Made by a program: the position numbers and the translations under genes. Source: an uncultured Balneolaceae bacterium (GTDB lineage Bacteria; Bacteroidota; Rhodothermia; Balneolales; Balneolaceae). Taken from it: a stretch of 26,336 bases of DNA. Within the stretch, counting starts at the first letter, position 1, and the number at the start of each line of letters is the position of its first letter. The stretch is from positions 1 to 26,336 of the forward strand of contig CALKWT010000195.1 of the NCBI GenBank assembly GCA_938003885.1, read 5' to 3'. The notes beneath the pieces are model-generated. The model was given only the letters and a program-made list of their open reading frames with translations, ran no database searches and was not told the origin of the DNA. Positions 8,502 through 17,602 of this stretch are shown here, piece by piece.

Positions 8502-10712
8502 TTACTGTCCGGTACGTTCATCCAGCGGAATGATCACATTTAAATATCGACCCATCCAATAGGGAAGCAGAAACTCATCCCCTGAAAGCTCGCGATCTCC
8601 ACCGTGCCCCCGGTCCAGAACAAAGAGATTGGTATTGTAGCGGTTGGCTGAGCGCTCGGCCGGTGAGATCAGTTCCCGTGTGGACTGGCCGCGGAAGTTT
8701 GGCTCCAGGTAGTCGAGATCCATCCGGTGGGAGTTTCTCATCGGCCAGCGGATCATATCGAGCTGAAATTCCCGAAGATGCCATTTTATCGACTCCAGGT
8801 CGATATCTCCTGAGGTTCCGTATGCGATCAGGCTCCATACTGAATTCCTTTCAGGAAGTTCGATTTCCCAGAGATCGGTAATCACATCTCCGTAGATTCT
8901 CTTTAAATCATCATTAAATGCATAATGATAGAGGACCCAGTAGGTCAGAAAGTACATCTCATCATCCGAGTGATTCCAACCCCCGTCTCCCATATCGAAT
9001 TCAAACGGATAGGGATGGTCTCCCTTATAGATAACACCGGGCGTTGACGCGATCGACTCTGCCGGGATCTGAATATTATCTAGATATCCGTGCTCCTCAA
9101 ACATTCTGAACGCTTCCTCTTTATAGATCTCCTTCCCTGTCAGTGAGTATGCAAGCTGAAGTCCTGCAATTAGATGGGTGCTGTTGAGCTTCCGGTCCGT
9201 GACAGTTTCAGGATAAGAATTTACATATTCGGGATTCCATCTTCCCCACAGGGTTGGGTGGCCGTCAATATCTACGAAATAGTAGTCATTCCGGATGATA
9301 TGCATCATGATGGCATCAATAAAATCAGCGACACGCTGTTGCTCCTCTTCATTCAGATCCAGGAACTGATCCATCAAACCTGCTACCCACAGATAGGCGA
9401 TATATTCGTCGGTACTGGTGTGGCCTTTCCATTCCATGTGCTCCTGAGGGCTCTCTCTCCAGCGGTCAGGGTTTGAATATGCATATCCTCTACGTTCGAA
9501 CGTTCGTGAAGGGAATCCATCCAGCTGATTGATGGAGAGCAATCGTTCATACGACATAAACGTCTCCAGAGCATTTGCCCGTGCCACACGATTGCCTGTC
9601 GCTGCATACTTGAAAATTTCACTCCCCATATAGAAAGAGGTCCAGAGTCCATCATTGTCGGTATCCACCAGCTGGGTAGTGGTAACATCTCCCGGTACAC
9701 TCATCCTGGTCTCTCCGATCAAGCCGAGACGCAGATGTCGTTTTCGCACTTTATCGTGGAAATAATCTGCCTTGTCCTGAAGCGTCATGGACTTGAAGTG
9801 AATACCAGAGATACCACTCTCCGTCAATGCGTAGCTGTCCCCCCGGGAATCGACGGCCAGATCGATAACCTCATCCTCAATCAGCCATCGGCCGCCAGAC
9901 CAATACCGGTAATGGTCATGATTATCGGTGGAAGATACCCCATGAGCGGTACCTGCCCAGAGTCTGCCATTGTGAAATACCAGAGAGGTCATCGGTGCAA
10001 CAGGTACACGTGTCTGAAGCGGACGCAGGCTGCTCCAGTTGCTGTCGGCCAGCGAGTAGTATCCCTTGGATGTTGCAATAAAAAGTTCACTGTTCCCGAA
10101 CTCCCAGGCCTGGATATCATCCTCTGCCGCAATCAGCTTCAGCCCATCGCTTTCCAAAATATGGATTCCGGATGCGGTCTCTATAAAGAACTCTTCTCCA
10201 CGAGCTTTAACCGCGCGAACAGTTTCTCCGGCACGCCCCATAGTCTCCAGACCATCCGAAATCAATTTAAAATTACGATCTCCTGCCAGAAGAATGTCAC
10301 CCGACTCATTTACGGCGATAGAGCTGTAGGCGCCTGGTTCAAATTCCCCATAGGGAATCCCGGCGTAGGCGTTGGTCAGGTAGCGATCCTCATAGAGATA
10401 GTAGAGCGCTTTTGCTCTGCTTTGAATGGTCACATCCACCGGTACCAGATCCGTAAGAGGGCGAAAACGCTGATCGAGTACCAGTCGGTCTTCAATAATG
10501 ATATATAGCCCACTATCCGTAAGTACATAGACATTGTCATCTCTGTCAATTACGATTTTTTTCATCTGATAAGAATCGGATACGCTTTCAATCGGGTACT
10601 TTTTGGAGACCGGCTGGAGAAAGTGTGAATCCAGAAAGGATTGTGAAAAGAGCTGCAAGGGCGTAAAGAGAAGAACAAACAGAAAAAGTTTTGTAATGAA
10701 AGTAATACGCAT
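8502..10712 (-). CDS. Secreted beta-propeller plus helical-barrel protein, function unknown (736 aa)
   Basis: A signal peptide (residues ~1-23, ending LQLFSQ) is followed by ~300 residues of short propeller-like repeats (NVYVLTDSGLYII, ELFIATSKGYYSL, RLWAGTAHGVSS, DSYALTESGISGI), like the sensor propellers of hybrid two-component systems. From ~330 to the end the sequence is mainly helical, rich in W, Y, H and D/E (EYIAYLWVAGLMDQF, NSTHLIAGLQLAYSLTGKEIY, DMGDGGWNHSDDEMYF), and ends FLLPYWMGRYL. This pattern fits an alpha/alpha toroid such as those of polysaccharide lyases and unsaturated-glycoside hydrolases, but I cannot assign a family. It sits 44 nt after the purple-acid-phosphatase-like gene and 16 nt before the double BNR gene, so it is likely part of the same transcript and secreted to the periplasm or outside. 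Confidence 0.8.
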   Translation of the reverse strand: MRITFITKLFLFVLLFTPLQLFSQSFLDSHFLQPVSKKYPIESVSDSYQMKKIVIDRDDNVYVLTDSGLYIIIEDRLVLDQRFRPLTDLVPVDVTIQSRAKALYYLYEDRYLTNAYAGIPYGEFEPGAYSSIAVNESGDILLAGDRNFKLISDGLETMGRAGETVRAVKARGEEFFIETASGIHILESDGLKLIAAEDDIQAWEFGNSELFIATSKGYYSLADSNWSSLRPLQTRVPVAPMTSLVFHNGRLWAGTAHGVSSTDNHDHYRYWSGGRWLIEDEVIDLAVDSRGDSYALTESGISGIHFKSMTLQDKADYFHDKVRKRHLRLGLIGETRMSVPGDVTTTQLVDTDNDGLWTSFYMGSEIFKYAATGNRVARANALETFMSYERLLSINQLDGFPSRTFERRGYAYSNPDRWRESPQEHMEWKGHTSTDEYIAYLWVAGLMDQFLDLNEEEQQRVADFIDAIMMHIIRNDYYFVDIDGHPTLWGRWNPEYVNSYPETVTDRKLNSTHLIAGLQLAYSLTGKEIYKEEAFRMFEEHGYLDNIQIPAESIASTPGVIYKGDHPYPFEFDMGDGGWNHSDDEMYFLTYWVLYHYAFNDDLKRIYGDVITDLWEIELPERNSVWSLIAYGTSGDIDLESIKWHLREFQLDMIRWPMRNSHRMDLDYLEPNFRGQSTRELISPAERSANRYNTNLFVLDRGHGGDRELSGDEFLLPYWMGRYLNVIIPLDERTGQ

Positions 10713-10756
10713 AAAACTGATTTATTTATTTAATTTTTTATTCGATATAGAACTTT

Positions 10757-12034
10757 TTACTCCAGAATCACACGGTTATCTGTTGTTTTCGTAAGTATAA
10801 ATTCGTCGATTCGTTCACCTGTGATATCATAACTTTCATAAAAAAATTGATCCCCATCCAGGGTGATCACCTGATAGAGTTGGGTGTTTTCCTTCCGGGT
10901 CTGGATCCATGTTTTCTCCTCTCCCACTTCATACATCTTGGGTCCGCTGACCGATACCACATACATCGATCCGTGGTTTCCCGGTTGTTCTGCTCCTACT
11001 TCCATCATTCCCCTTCCATAAGCGTGATCATGTCCCTGCAAAACGATATCTACGCTGTACTTCTCCAGAAGATGCTGAAACGAGTCCCGGATCTGCGCGT
11101 TGTCCCGTGTCCTGCTGGTACTGTAGAAAGGTTGATGAAGGGTCAGGATAGTCCATTTCTTATCATTCTCTTTTAAAACCTCTTCCAGCCATTCCGACTG
11201 AACCTTCCGGAGGGAATCATCTCGCTCGCTTGTAGTTCCATCCAGTGAAATGATCCGCACCGCAGGATAATCGATGTAATAAGCAGCCCCATCCAGGTTT
11301 TCATAGCCTGCCGGGCCGTTTGAAGGGAGAGTAAACAGCGATTTCCAGAGCGGAGTAATATCCGGGTAAGAGTATTCGTGGTTTCCAGGGGTTACAATCG
11401 AAGGAATCATGCGATGAATAAAATCTCCGGCACGATACCACTGATCCCACTCCAGATCATTGTACCCTCTGTTTACAAGATCACCTGCATAAAGAATAAA
11501 AGAGGCTTCCGGTGCTGCTGAATATGCTTTTCGGATGGCCCGGGACCACTGACTGAATAGATCGTTCTGAGGATCTCCCAGGTAGATAAAGGTGAAGGGA
11601 TCGTCCGGCTCACCCGAGGGCATACTGAAATGAATCCATTCACTCCACCCGGATTCCTCCCCGCCTACACGGTACATGTATGTCTGGCCAGGCTCCAGAT
11701 CCGTAATCTTTGCCCTGAAACTTTTGAAAATGTTCGTGGTTTCCTGATACTCAACCGTATCCGTTCTGGCGATTCCTGGTGTGAGGTGAAACGTTGTCTC
11801 ACTGTTAACCGGGTTGGGTGTAGCCTTCTTCCATTGAACATGGCTGTTTTCAATATGTGTTGCGGTACGCCAGGTTACAGCCACCCCTTTTTCACCTGTC
11901 TCAAGGGGGTTGAGAATAATGCGTTCCGGCATTCCACCTACCTCACCGGCTGTGGAGTCAGCCAGGGAACGGGTTCCGGTACAACCGCTGATAAAAAATA
12001 AGAATAGTAGTAAAATCCAGTTGGATAACTTCAT
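10757..12034 (-). CDS. Purple-acid-phosphatase-like lipoprotein (425 aa)
   Basis: The lipobox ISGC places a lipidated cysteine at residue 18. An N-terminal fibronectin-III-like domain (~35-138; GVAVTWRT, LEPGQTYMYRVGG) is typical of purple acid phosphatases. The metallophosphatase domain follows: GDPQ (D154, Q156), GDLVNRG (D185, N188), GNHEY (N218, H219), LHQPFYS (H300) and GHDHAYGR (H335, H337). As in the second phosphoesterase of this cluster, the first motif has Gln at the third position. Expected reaction: two-metal hydrolysis of a phosphate ester at the cell surface or in the periplasm; substrate unknown. It follows the susD terminator and a 290-base gap, so it is probably the first gene of the six-gene enzyme cluster. 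No clear promoter or Shine-Dalgarno site was found. Confidence 0.88.
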   Translation of the reverse strand: MKLSNWILLLFLFFISGCTGTRSLADSTAGEVGGMPERIILNPLETGEKGVAVTWRTATHIENSHVQWKKATPNPVNSETTFHLTPGIARTDTVEYQETTNIFKSFRAKITDLEPGQTYMYRVGGEESGWSEWIHFSMPSGEPDDPFTFIYLGDPQNDLFSQWSRAIRKAYSAAPEASFILYAGDLVNRGYNDLEWDQWYRAGDFIHRMIPSIVTPGNHEYSYPDITPLWKSLFTLPSNGPAGYENLDGAAYYIDYPAVRIISLDGTTSERDDSLRKVQSEWLEEVLKENDKKWTILTLHQPFYSTSRTRDNAQIRDSFQHLLEKYSVDIVLQGHDHAYGRGMMEVGAEQPGNHGSMYVVSVSGPKMYEVGEEKTWIQTRKENTQLYQVITLDGDQFFYESYDITGERIDEFILTKTTDNRVILE

Positions 12035-12199
12035 GCAGCTATTTGGATAAATAATATTAATGTTATGGGAGGTATAGCCAGCACCGGGTTTTCCTGTTAC
12101 CCTTTACATTAGTCCGTTGCCATGCCTTGACCCCGCCTTTTTGAATAGAACAGATAGAGGAGTTCAACAACTCCCTGATTCACTCGTTAACTGCCTGAA

Positions 12200-12220
12200 A
12201 TAGCGTAGGGTGGGCGCTAT
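12200..12220. other. Small hairpin in the susD-phosphatase gap
   Basis: ATAGCG (12200-12205) and CGCTAT (12215-12220) pair across a nine-base loop. It is about 50 bases past the large susD palindrome on the minus strand. A second stem, GGAGTT/AACTCC with a four-base loop, lies at 12159-12174. Neither has a U tract. They may be part of the leader of the phosphatase gene or backup terminator elements; the rest of the 12035-12324 gap shows nothing else firm. Confidence 0.3.
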
Positions 12221-12267
12221 CTGTGAATCATTCCGGCGGTTTTTAATAACTCTTCAGCATTTAATAG

Positions 12268-12299
12268 GGAGATAAGCCCGGCCGGCCGGGCTTATCTCC
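12268..12299 (-). terminator. 32-bp perfect palindrome after susD, probable terminator
   Basis: The bases 12268-12299 form an exact inverted repeat with no mismatch: outer GGAGATAAG/CTTATCTCC and a G+C core GCCCGGCC/GGCCGGGC. It begins 26 nt after the susD stop codon. On the minus strand it is followed by CTATTAAATG, not a true U run, so either termination is less efficient or the stem mainly stabilises the susCD transcript 3' end. Confidence 0.65.
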
Positions 12300-12324
12300 T
12301 GTATCTAATCAGTCTCAGTGGTAC

Positions 12325-14004
12325 TTACCAGGGGTTTGCTGTATTCTGCAGCAGCCAGGGTTTTGACCAGGAGCTGTTTGCACCCGTTGTGGAGTAGGGT
12401 GTTGTTTCAATCCGGTTAAGGGCAGCATTCACATTTGCCTCATTGTTGGTCAATTCGTGGTTTCCATACATAAATCGGACAGGTAATACCGGCTCGGACA
12501 CAATAGGCCCTGCCTGCAGCTCGGGGTAACCTGTACGTCTGTAATCAAACCACGCCTCGGTAGCAATGGTAAATGCGGCGATCCATTTCTGTTCAATCAG
12601 CTGCTCCAATGTTCCGTTGTAGGCTACACCCGGAGTCGCTATATAGGATTCAAACTGATCACCCACTCCCCACATTTCCAAAGCCTGCTTAACACCGTTA
12701 TTGTAGAGCTGCTCTGCATCGGCGTTGATCCAGTTACGCTGAGCAGCTTCTGCAAGGATGAAAGAGACCTCTGCTGCCGAAATGATTCTGGATTTTAACA
12801 GTTCATGATTGCGGAGTCGAAAAATTTCCGCCATCTGGGACACATGTTGATTCTGAACCTGCTGTCCCGGAGTCGGATTTCCGTTATGGGTATCAGGTGC
12901 AATCATTCCAGGGATCACTCCTACATATCTTCTGGTATCAAACTGGATATTGGAGTGTTCGGGATTGAAGTGTCTGGTAAAATGGTTACCGGCAGCAATC
13001 TCTTCCAGAAACTCCTCATCCGTGAGGGATGTGATCGTTGTTATCTCTCCATTCCGACGGATGTAGGGATCCACCGGCTGGTCGGCAGGAAGTGTGGTAT
13101 CTTCCACCCACTGCACGTGTACCGGAGCTACCCAGACTTCCAGTCTCGGATCATTATACTCGACCAGTTTGTCAATCAGTGGGTTTCCGAACTTTCTGCG
13201 GCGGAAATCGGTCGGATCAGTACCTATGGCTGCCGCATGCCAGGGGTCAGCCTCATTAAAGGCGATACTTACATCTTCACTTGCTACTCGCAGATAGACA
13301 CCCGAATTGTATACACCGGATATCAGCTCCCGCGACAGATCAGGCAGTTTTTCGGAAAGTCTCATTGCGTACCGCAAGATCAGCGAATTGGCAAATTGAT
13401 ACCATCGCGTGCTATTCCCTCCGAAGTAGAGATCCGCCTGGCCGGGATTCCCAAGCCCGTTACCCGACTCAAATAACCGGGCAGCCTGCTGAAGATCCGA
13501 AAGGATGCCTCTGTAGATGTCCTCCTGGCTATCGAAGGCGGGAGTCAGAATGGGATCGGTATCCCGTGCTTTAAGCGCCTCACTGTAAGGTGCATCTCCC
13601 CAAAGATCTGTAATATGACCGAAAATCAGGGATTTCATCGTCAATGCAATTCCCTCCAGGAATTCCTGGTCATCCTCAATAGCTTTTGACAGAACGAAAT
13701 CGTTGTCCCGCAACATGTTATAAAAGCCATTCCAGTCCTGAGGACCCCACTGATGCTGATTGTATCCGGTATAGTGGGAATCTTCCTGCATATGTTGTGC
13801 GACACCAGCCGCATTGCGCTGTCCCAGATTACTGTATTCCCGCGTGAAACTGTGTATCACATTAGGAACCACAAGGGTAGCATTCGCCGTTTCCGGGCTT
13901 ACTCCGTTTGGATTGATATTGGTATTGGTTAAATCACTGTCACAGCTTATCAGAAATCCAATCGCAAGCAGTACCAGAGAAATTCTATTTATTACTTTTT
14001 TCAT
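12325..14004 (-). CDS. susD: SusD/RagB-type glycan-binding lipoprotein (559 aa)
   Basis: The signal peptide ends in the lipobox FLISC (cysteine 21). The body has the SusD-like (RagB/SusD) pattern: NxNPNG after the anchor, tetratricopeptide-like helices, SLIFGHITDLWGDAPYSEAL, a central FILAEAAQRNW helix and a C-terminal EQKWIAAFTIATEAWFDYRRTGYPEL block that is hallmark for the family. It caps the SusC barrel and captures oligosaccharide at the surface. I chose ATG at 14004 because it starts MKKVINR and has AGGA five bases upstream (14010-14013). The ATG at 14019 shares one base with the susC stop (TAATG) and would add five residues before the signal. Either way the gene is tightly coupled to susC. 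A strong palindrome follows it. Confidence 0.95.
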   Translation of the reverse strand: MKKVINRISLVLLAIGFLISCDSDLTNTNINPNGVSPETANATLVVPNVIHSFTREYSNLGQRNAAGVAQHMQEDSHYTGYNQHQWGPQDWNGFYNMLRDNDFVLSKAIEDDQEFLEGIALTMKSLIFGHITDLWGDAPYSEALKARDTDPILTPAFDSQEDIYRGILSDLQQAARLFESGNGLGNPGQADLYFGGNSTRWYQFANSLILRYAMRLSEKLPDLSRELISGVYNSGVYLRVASEDVSIAFNEADPWHAAAIGTDPTDFRRRKFGNPLIDKLVEYNDPRLEVWVAPVHVQWVEDTTLPADQPVDPYIRRNGEITTITSLTDEEFLEEIAAGNHFTRHFNPEHSNIQFDTRRYVGVIPGMIAPDTHNGNPTPGQQVQNQHVSQMAEIFRLRNHELLKSRIISAAEVSFILAEAAQRNWINADAEQLYNNGVKQALEMWGVGDQFESYIATPGVAYNGTLEQLIEQKWIAAFTIATEAWFDYRRTGYPELQAGPIVSEPVLPVRFMYGNHELTNNEANVNAALNRIETTPYSTTGANSSWSKPWLLQNTANPW

Positions 14005-14013
14005 GGTATTCCT
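14005..14013 (-). promoter_or_regulatory. Shine-Dalgarno site that favours the 14004 start of susD
   Basis: On the minus strand GAGGAATACC precedes the ATG at 14004, with AGGA at 14010-14013 and a five-base spacing. Most neighbouring genes have no such site, so its presence supports this start over the upstream TAATG start at 14019. Confidence 0.5.
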
Positions 14014-14018
14014 CAGCA

Positions 14019-17000
14019 TTAAAAGTTTACATCTATATTGAAGCCAACCGACATTGTGAAAGGAATTACATTCTGCAGTTCGGCACCCTGACGGAACATC
14101 ATCCTGGTATCTCCCTGATTTGATGTCTGCGTCTGGAATGCTCTTTCAGGGTCGATACCGATCCCTGCCTTGGTCCAGAGCAGTAAATTCCTGGCATAGA
14201 CGGATACCCTCATGCTTCGTACCCCGGCAAAGGCAGGTACGTTGTAACCCAATGTGATATCTCGCAGCTTAATGAAGGAGGCGTCGAAGGTCACTTGCTG
14301 ATTGAATCTCCAGGGGAACATATTGGAAACAGGCCGTATGATGGTACCTTCTCCACCCAGGTGCTCCACATAATTACCGTTTTCATCTATGATGACTCCG
14401 GGAATAAAGACCCCGTCGTATCCTGGTGCCCCTTCATCTACATAGAACCCTCCCTCTTCCTGGGTATACCCTCCTACCCGTGGAAAGTGTCCGTTACTGG
14501 GGATGATATACTTATCGGGATTAGATTTCAAAAGTTCAATTAGCTCCTGCTCCGAGTAAAGCCCACCTGGTATAAGGGCATCTTTTTGATGACCTGATTT
14601 CCAGTTGGACCCACCATACCGGTAAGTAAAGGACATGAACTCTCCACCAATCCGGTAATCGATATTGGCGCTCAAGGTGAATCTTTTATAAGAGACCGTG
14701 GTCTGGGCACCCAGAATTCCTCTCGGGTTAAAGTTTCCTACTTTAATCCATTCATCCCTATTGCCCCGAAGAGCATTCCACTGGCCACTGGCGTCCAGAA
14801 TTGGCCAGTTGTAGTACTCCGAATTGGGGTCAGTGACTCTCAGATAACCGGTACTGTAGAGATTTCCGATCTCTTCCCCTACTTGTGTGTAGGCACCAGC
14901 ATCGTTCTCACTCCAAAGTTCCAGTCGGTCGAACTGATCATCCAGCTCGATCAAATACGTACGGTTTCTGGTAAAGTTAATCTGGAAGTCCCACATCCAG
15001 TCCTGTGTTTGAACTGGTGTACCTCCGAGGGAAAGCTCCCAACCCTTGCTCTCCAGTTTACCCGCATTGATCAACCTGCTGGTAGCCCCGGAAGAGGCAG
15101 GGGTACCGATATTCAGGATCTGGTTCTTGTTTTCTACCTGATAGTAGGTGGCTTCGAAGCGGAACCTGTTTTCAAAGAGTGCCAGATCCATCCCCCCTTC
15201 AATAGATGTCGCGATCTCAGGCTTCAGCTCCGGGTTCAGCAACTGGCTTGGTGTACCAATCACCGGTATTCCAAAACCCGGAAGGGATGAGACACCCAGG
15301 GTGGGCTCCAGTTGATAGGGATCTGCATCGTTCCCTACCTGAGCCCAGCCACCCCTGAATTTAAGCATGTTCACCTCCATAGGCAGACGGAAGGTCTCCT
15401 GGGCAAGCCAGCTAAGAGAGGCTGATGGATAGAAGTAGGATCGGTTATGTGCAGGCAGAGTACTGGACCAGTCATTCCTTGCCGTTACATCAAGATATAT
15501 TTGATCCATAAAACCAATAGAAGCGGTTCCGTACAGACTGTAGATTTTCTTCTGACTGCTGTAGTTACTGATGGAAAGGGCATCAATCGGGATATTGGAT
15601 ACCCGATAGAGATTGGGTATTACCAGCCCGCGGTTCCGGTCGTTGGTACCTGTCTGTATACTCCTGGAGTTGCGTTCCATATAGTTTCCTCCCCCTGAAA
15701 CAGAGAGATCAAATTCCTGAAGACGAGTCTGGTACGTTACGAGGAAGTCGGTGTTGATCTCATCTCCTCCCAGCTCTGAATAGAAATAGCCTCCTTGAGC
15801 CATTCTGGAGTAACTCCATGGAATCTTGGTCTCACGGGACTCATCATTCGTATTCAGTGAGAACCGTCCCATCGCACTCAGGCCGGGCATAATATCCCAG
15901 TTCAAGCTGATACTACCGTAGACTCTGTTCCGTAAAAAGCCGTTATTGATACCGTAGGCTATGAAATAGGGGTTGTCTTCCCCATCACTAAACGTTCTCT
16001 GCTGAATTCCTTCCATCCCATCTTCCCAATACTGTCTCAGGTCCTTTATATGCGTATGAGGGATGGTATACAGCGATTCCAGTGGGTTTGCCCCTCGGTT
16101 TCCAGTAGAGGGCCGGTTGTCAGCACCTGACCGCACATAATTAATGTTCATATTCACGCTCAGGTTCTCCAGCAGGTTCCTGGTATAATTCGAAGAAAAT
16201 GTATTTCTATGAAGATCTGAGTTTGGAATAATACCGGTGTGATTCATGTTATTGAATGAGAACCGGAATACCGAGTTTTCGGTAGACCCACTGATCGCAA
16301 TATTATTCGAATTGGTAAGTCCCGTGTTCAGGAAATTCTTTGGGTTATTAGGATACGACCGTAATTCCATCGGGATCGGCTGACCGTTTGCATCCAATGG
16401 GCTATTCCACTGAACAGCCATGTTGCCCACATCCAGTTTGGGACCTGCCCAGTAGGAAGAGTTTTCGTCCAGAAAAGCAGTCCGGTTTCCAGTTGCATGC
16501 TCGAAATGGAAATCCAAAAACCTGTAGGGCACTTCAAACACGTTACTGGTATTCAGGGAGACTTGCAGTGGTTCTCCCTTTTGGCCTGTTTTGGTAGTGA
16601 TCAGAATCACCCCGTTTGCCGCCCGGGATCCGTAGAGTGCAGCCGCACTAGGACCTTTCAGAACCGTCATATCCGCAATGTCCGATGGATTCAGGTCACT
16701 AATTGGGTTTCCATAATCCACCTCATTCCGGTCACCCATTCCCGATACATTATTCAAACCACTGGATATAGGGATACCATCCACTACATAGAGTGGCTGA
16801 TTATCGGTAGTGAGAGAGGTAAGGCCCCGGATGACAACACTGACTGAAGTTCCCACACCCCCGGTTTGATTCAGTGTTACCCCTGCAACTCGTCCAGCGA
16901 GGCCACTTGTGATGTTCTCTTGCGAAACCATCGCAATATCCTCTCCTGATACCTGTCCCACAGAATAACCGAGGGAGCGTCTGTCCCGGGTAATTCCAAG

Positions 17001-17333
17001 CGCCGTAACCACCAGTTCATCCAGAACCTCTGCCGAAAGTTCCAGGCTTATGTTGATTTCGGTTCGTCCGTTCACGGGGATTCTTTGCGTTTGATAACCG
17101 ATATAGGTGATCACCAAGACCCCATTTTGTGGTACCCCGGTCAGTCGGTACGCCCCATTGTTATTTGTAGCGGTACCATTATCAGTACCCTCTACAACCA
17201 CATTCACACCGATAAGGTATTCCCCCGTTTCCGCGTCCGTAATGGAACCGCTTACACTGTGCTGCTGAGCCCAAACAGCTGAAACCCCTGTGGCCAGTAG
17301 TAAACAGAGCAAAAATGTAATTCTACGAATCAT
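14019..17333 (-). CDS. susC: SusC/RagA-type TonB-dependent receptor (1104 aa)
   Basis: A signal peptide (residues 1-22, ending AVWAQ) is followed by a carboxypeptidase-regulatory-like domain (~25-105; VSGSITDAETGEYLIGVNVVV), a plug domain (~110-230; GLAGRVAGV, PLYVVDGIPI, GPSAAALYGSRAANGVILITTK), and a ~870-residue outer-membrane beta-barrel ending in phenylalanine. These are the standard features and length of SusC proteins. It should import an oligosaccharide across the outer membrane using TonB energy, with the SusD lipoprotein as its lid. There is no separate N-terminal anti-sigma signalling domain. ATG at 17333 has no Shine-Dalgarno site. An ATG at 17352 opens a nine-codon frame that ends nine bases into susC. 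The promoter region holds a LacI-type operator and tandem repeats, so it appears tightly controlled. Confidence 0.95.
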   Translation of the reverse strand: MIRRITFLLCLLLATGVSAVWAQQHSVSGSITDAETGEYLIGVNVVVEGTDNGTATNNNGAYRLTGVPQNGVLVITYIGYQTQRIPVNGRTEINISLELSAEVLDELVVTALGITRDRRSLGYSVGQVSGEDIAMVSQENITSGLAGRVAGVTLNQTGGVGTSVSVVIRGLTSLTTDNQPLYVVDGIPISSGLNNVSGMGDRNEVDYGNPISDLNPSDIADMTVLKGPSAAALYGSRAANGVILITTKTGQKGEPLQVSLNTSNVFEVPYRFLDFHFEHATGNRTAFLDENSSYWAGPKLDVGNMAVQWNSPLDANGQPIPMELRSYPNNPKNFLNTGLTNSNNIAISGSTENSVFRFSFNNMNHTGIIPNSDLHRNTFSSNYTRNLLENLSVNMNINYVRSGADNRPSTGNRGANPLESLYTIPHTHIKDLRQYWEDGMEGIQQRTFSDGEDNPYFIAYGINNGFLRNRVYGSISLNWDIMPGLSAMGRFSLNTNDESRETKIPWSYSRMAQGGYFYSELGGDEINTDFLVTYQTRLQEFDLSVSGGGNYMERNSRSIQTGTNDRNRGLVIPNLYRVSNIPIDALSISNYSSQKKIYSLYGTASIGFMDQIYLDVTARNDWSSTLPAHNRSYFYPSASLSWLAQETFRLPMEVNMLKFRGGWAQVGNDADPYQLEPTLGVSSLPGFGIPVIGTPSQLLNPELKPEIATSIEGGMDLALFENRFRFEATYYQVENKNQILNIGTPASSGATSRLINAGKLESKGWELSLGGTPVQTQDWMWDFQINFTRNRTYLIELDDQFDRLELWSENDAGAYTQVGEEIGNLYSTGYLRVTDPNSEYYNWPILDASGQWNALRGNRDEWIKVGNFNPRGILGAQTTVSYKRFTLSANIDYRIGGEFMSFTYRYGGSNWKSGHQKDALIPGGLYSEQELIELLKSNPDKYIIPSNGHFPRVGGYTQEEGGFYVDEGAPGYDGVFIPGVIIDENGNYVEHLGGEGTIIRPVSNMFPWRFNQQVTFDASFIKLRDITLGYNVPAFAGVRSMRVSVYARNLLLWTKAGIGIDPERAFQTQTSNQGDTRMMFRQGAELQNVIPFTMSVGFNIDVNF

Positions 17334-17464
17334 ATTTATCTGATTTAGTCATGGTTTTTGTTGTCGAAAATTAAAGTGCCATTATTAACTGAATGTAACT
17401 TGAACAGCAATTGCCCTGAACACGCCAAAAGGACTTAGTAGATTACCATCCCTTACACACTTAA

Positions 17465-17478
17465 TGTAATCGTTTACA
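17465..17478 (-). promoter_or_regulatory. LacI-family-type operator of susCD
   Basis: The core TGTAATCGTTTACA is identical to the one before the MFS gene at 460-473. It starts nine bases downstream of the -10 box, so a bound repressor would sit at about +3 to +16 and block initiation. It is 132 bases upstream of the susC ATG. Confidence 0.7.
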
Positions 17479-17487
17479 CTCAAGACT

Positions 17488-17516
17488 ATAATATAAAATG
17501 AGATGTATTATTGCAA
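17488..17516 (-). promoter_or_regulatory. Sigma70-like promoter of susCD
   Basis: On the minus strand TTGCAA (17511-17516), a 17-bp spacer and TATTAT (17488-17493) match the sigma70 pattern (4/6 and 5/6). The weak -35 box abuts direct repeat A at 17515-17538, a position typical for an activator that helps RNA polymerase at a poor -35. Downstream is the LacI-type operator. Confidence 0.55.
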
Positions 17517-17538
17517 CTAGAGATAACATCTTTGTTGT
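17515..17538. repeat. Direct repeat A upstream of the susC promoter
   Basis: AACTAGAGATAACA followed by TCTTTGTTGT. It matches repeat B at 17603-17626 in 21 of 24 positions and overlaps the -35 box by two bases. A related inverted element, AAAGATGTGATAG, is at 17566-17578. The layout suggests binding sites for an activator. Confidence 0.55.
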
Positions 17539-17602
17539 AATTAAGATTTAGACAGGTCTCTTAATAAAGATGTGATAGCATCTAAACAGTTATAAATATT
17601 AT

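Noticed and set aside
9735..10508. 257-codon plus-strand frame opposite the propeller/helical gene
   Set aside because: Antisense shadow; the minus-strand frame has a signal peptide and repeat structure, the plus-strand one does not.
12095..12108. TGTTACCCTTTACA, 11 of 14 positions like the LacI-type operators, upstream of the purple-acid-phosphatase-like gene
   Set aside because: The central CG is lost and no -10/-35 pair lies at the expected distance, so it is not listed as an operator.
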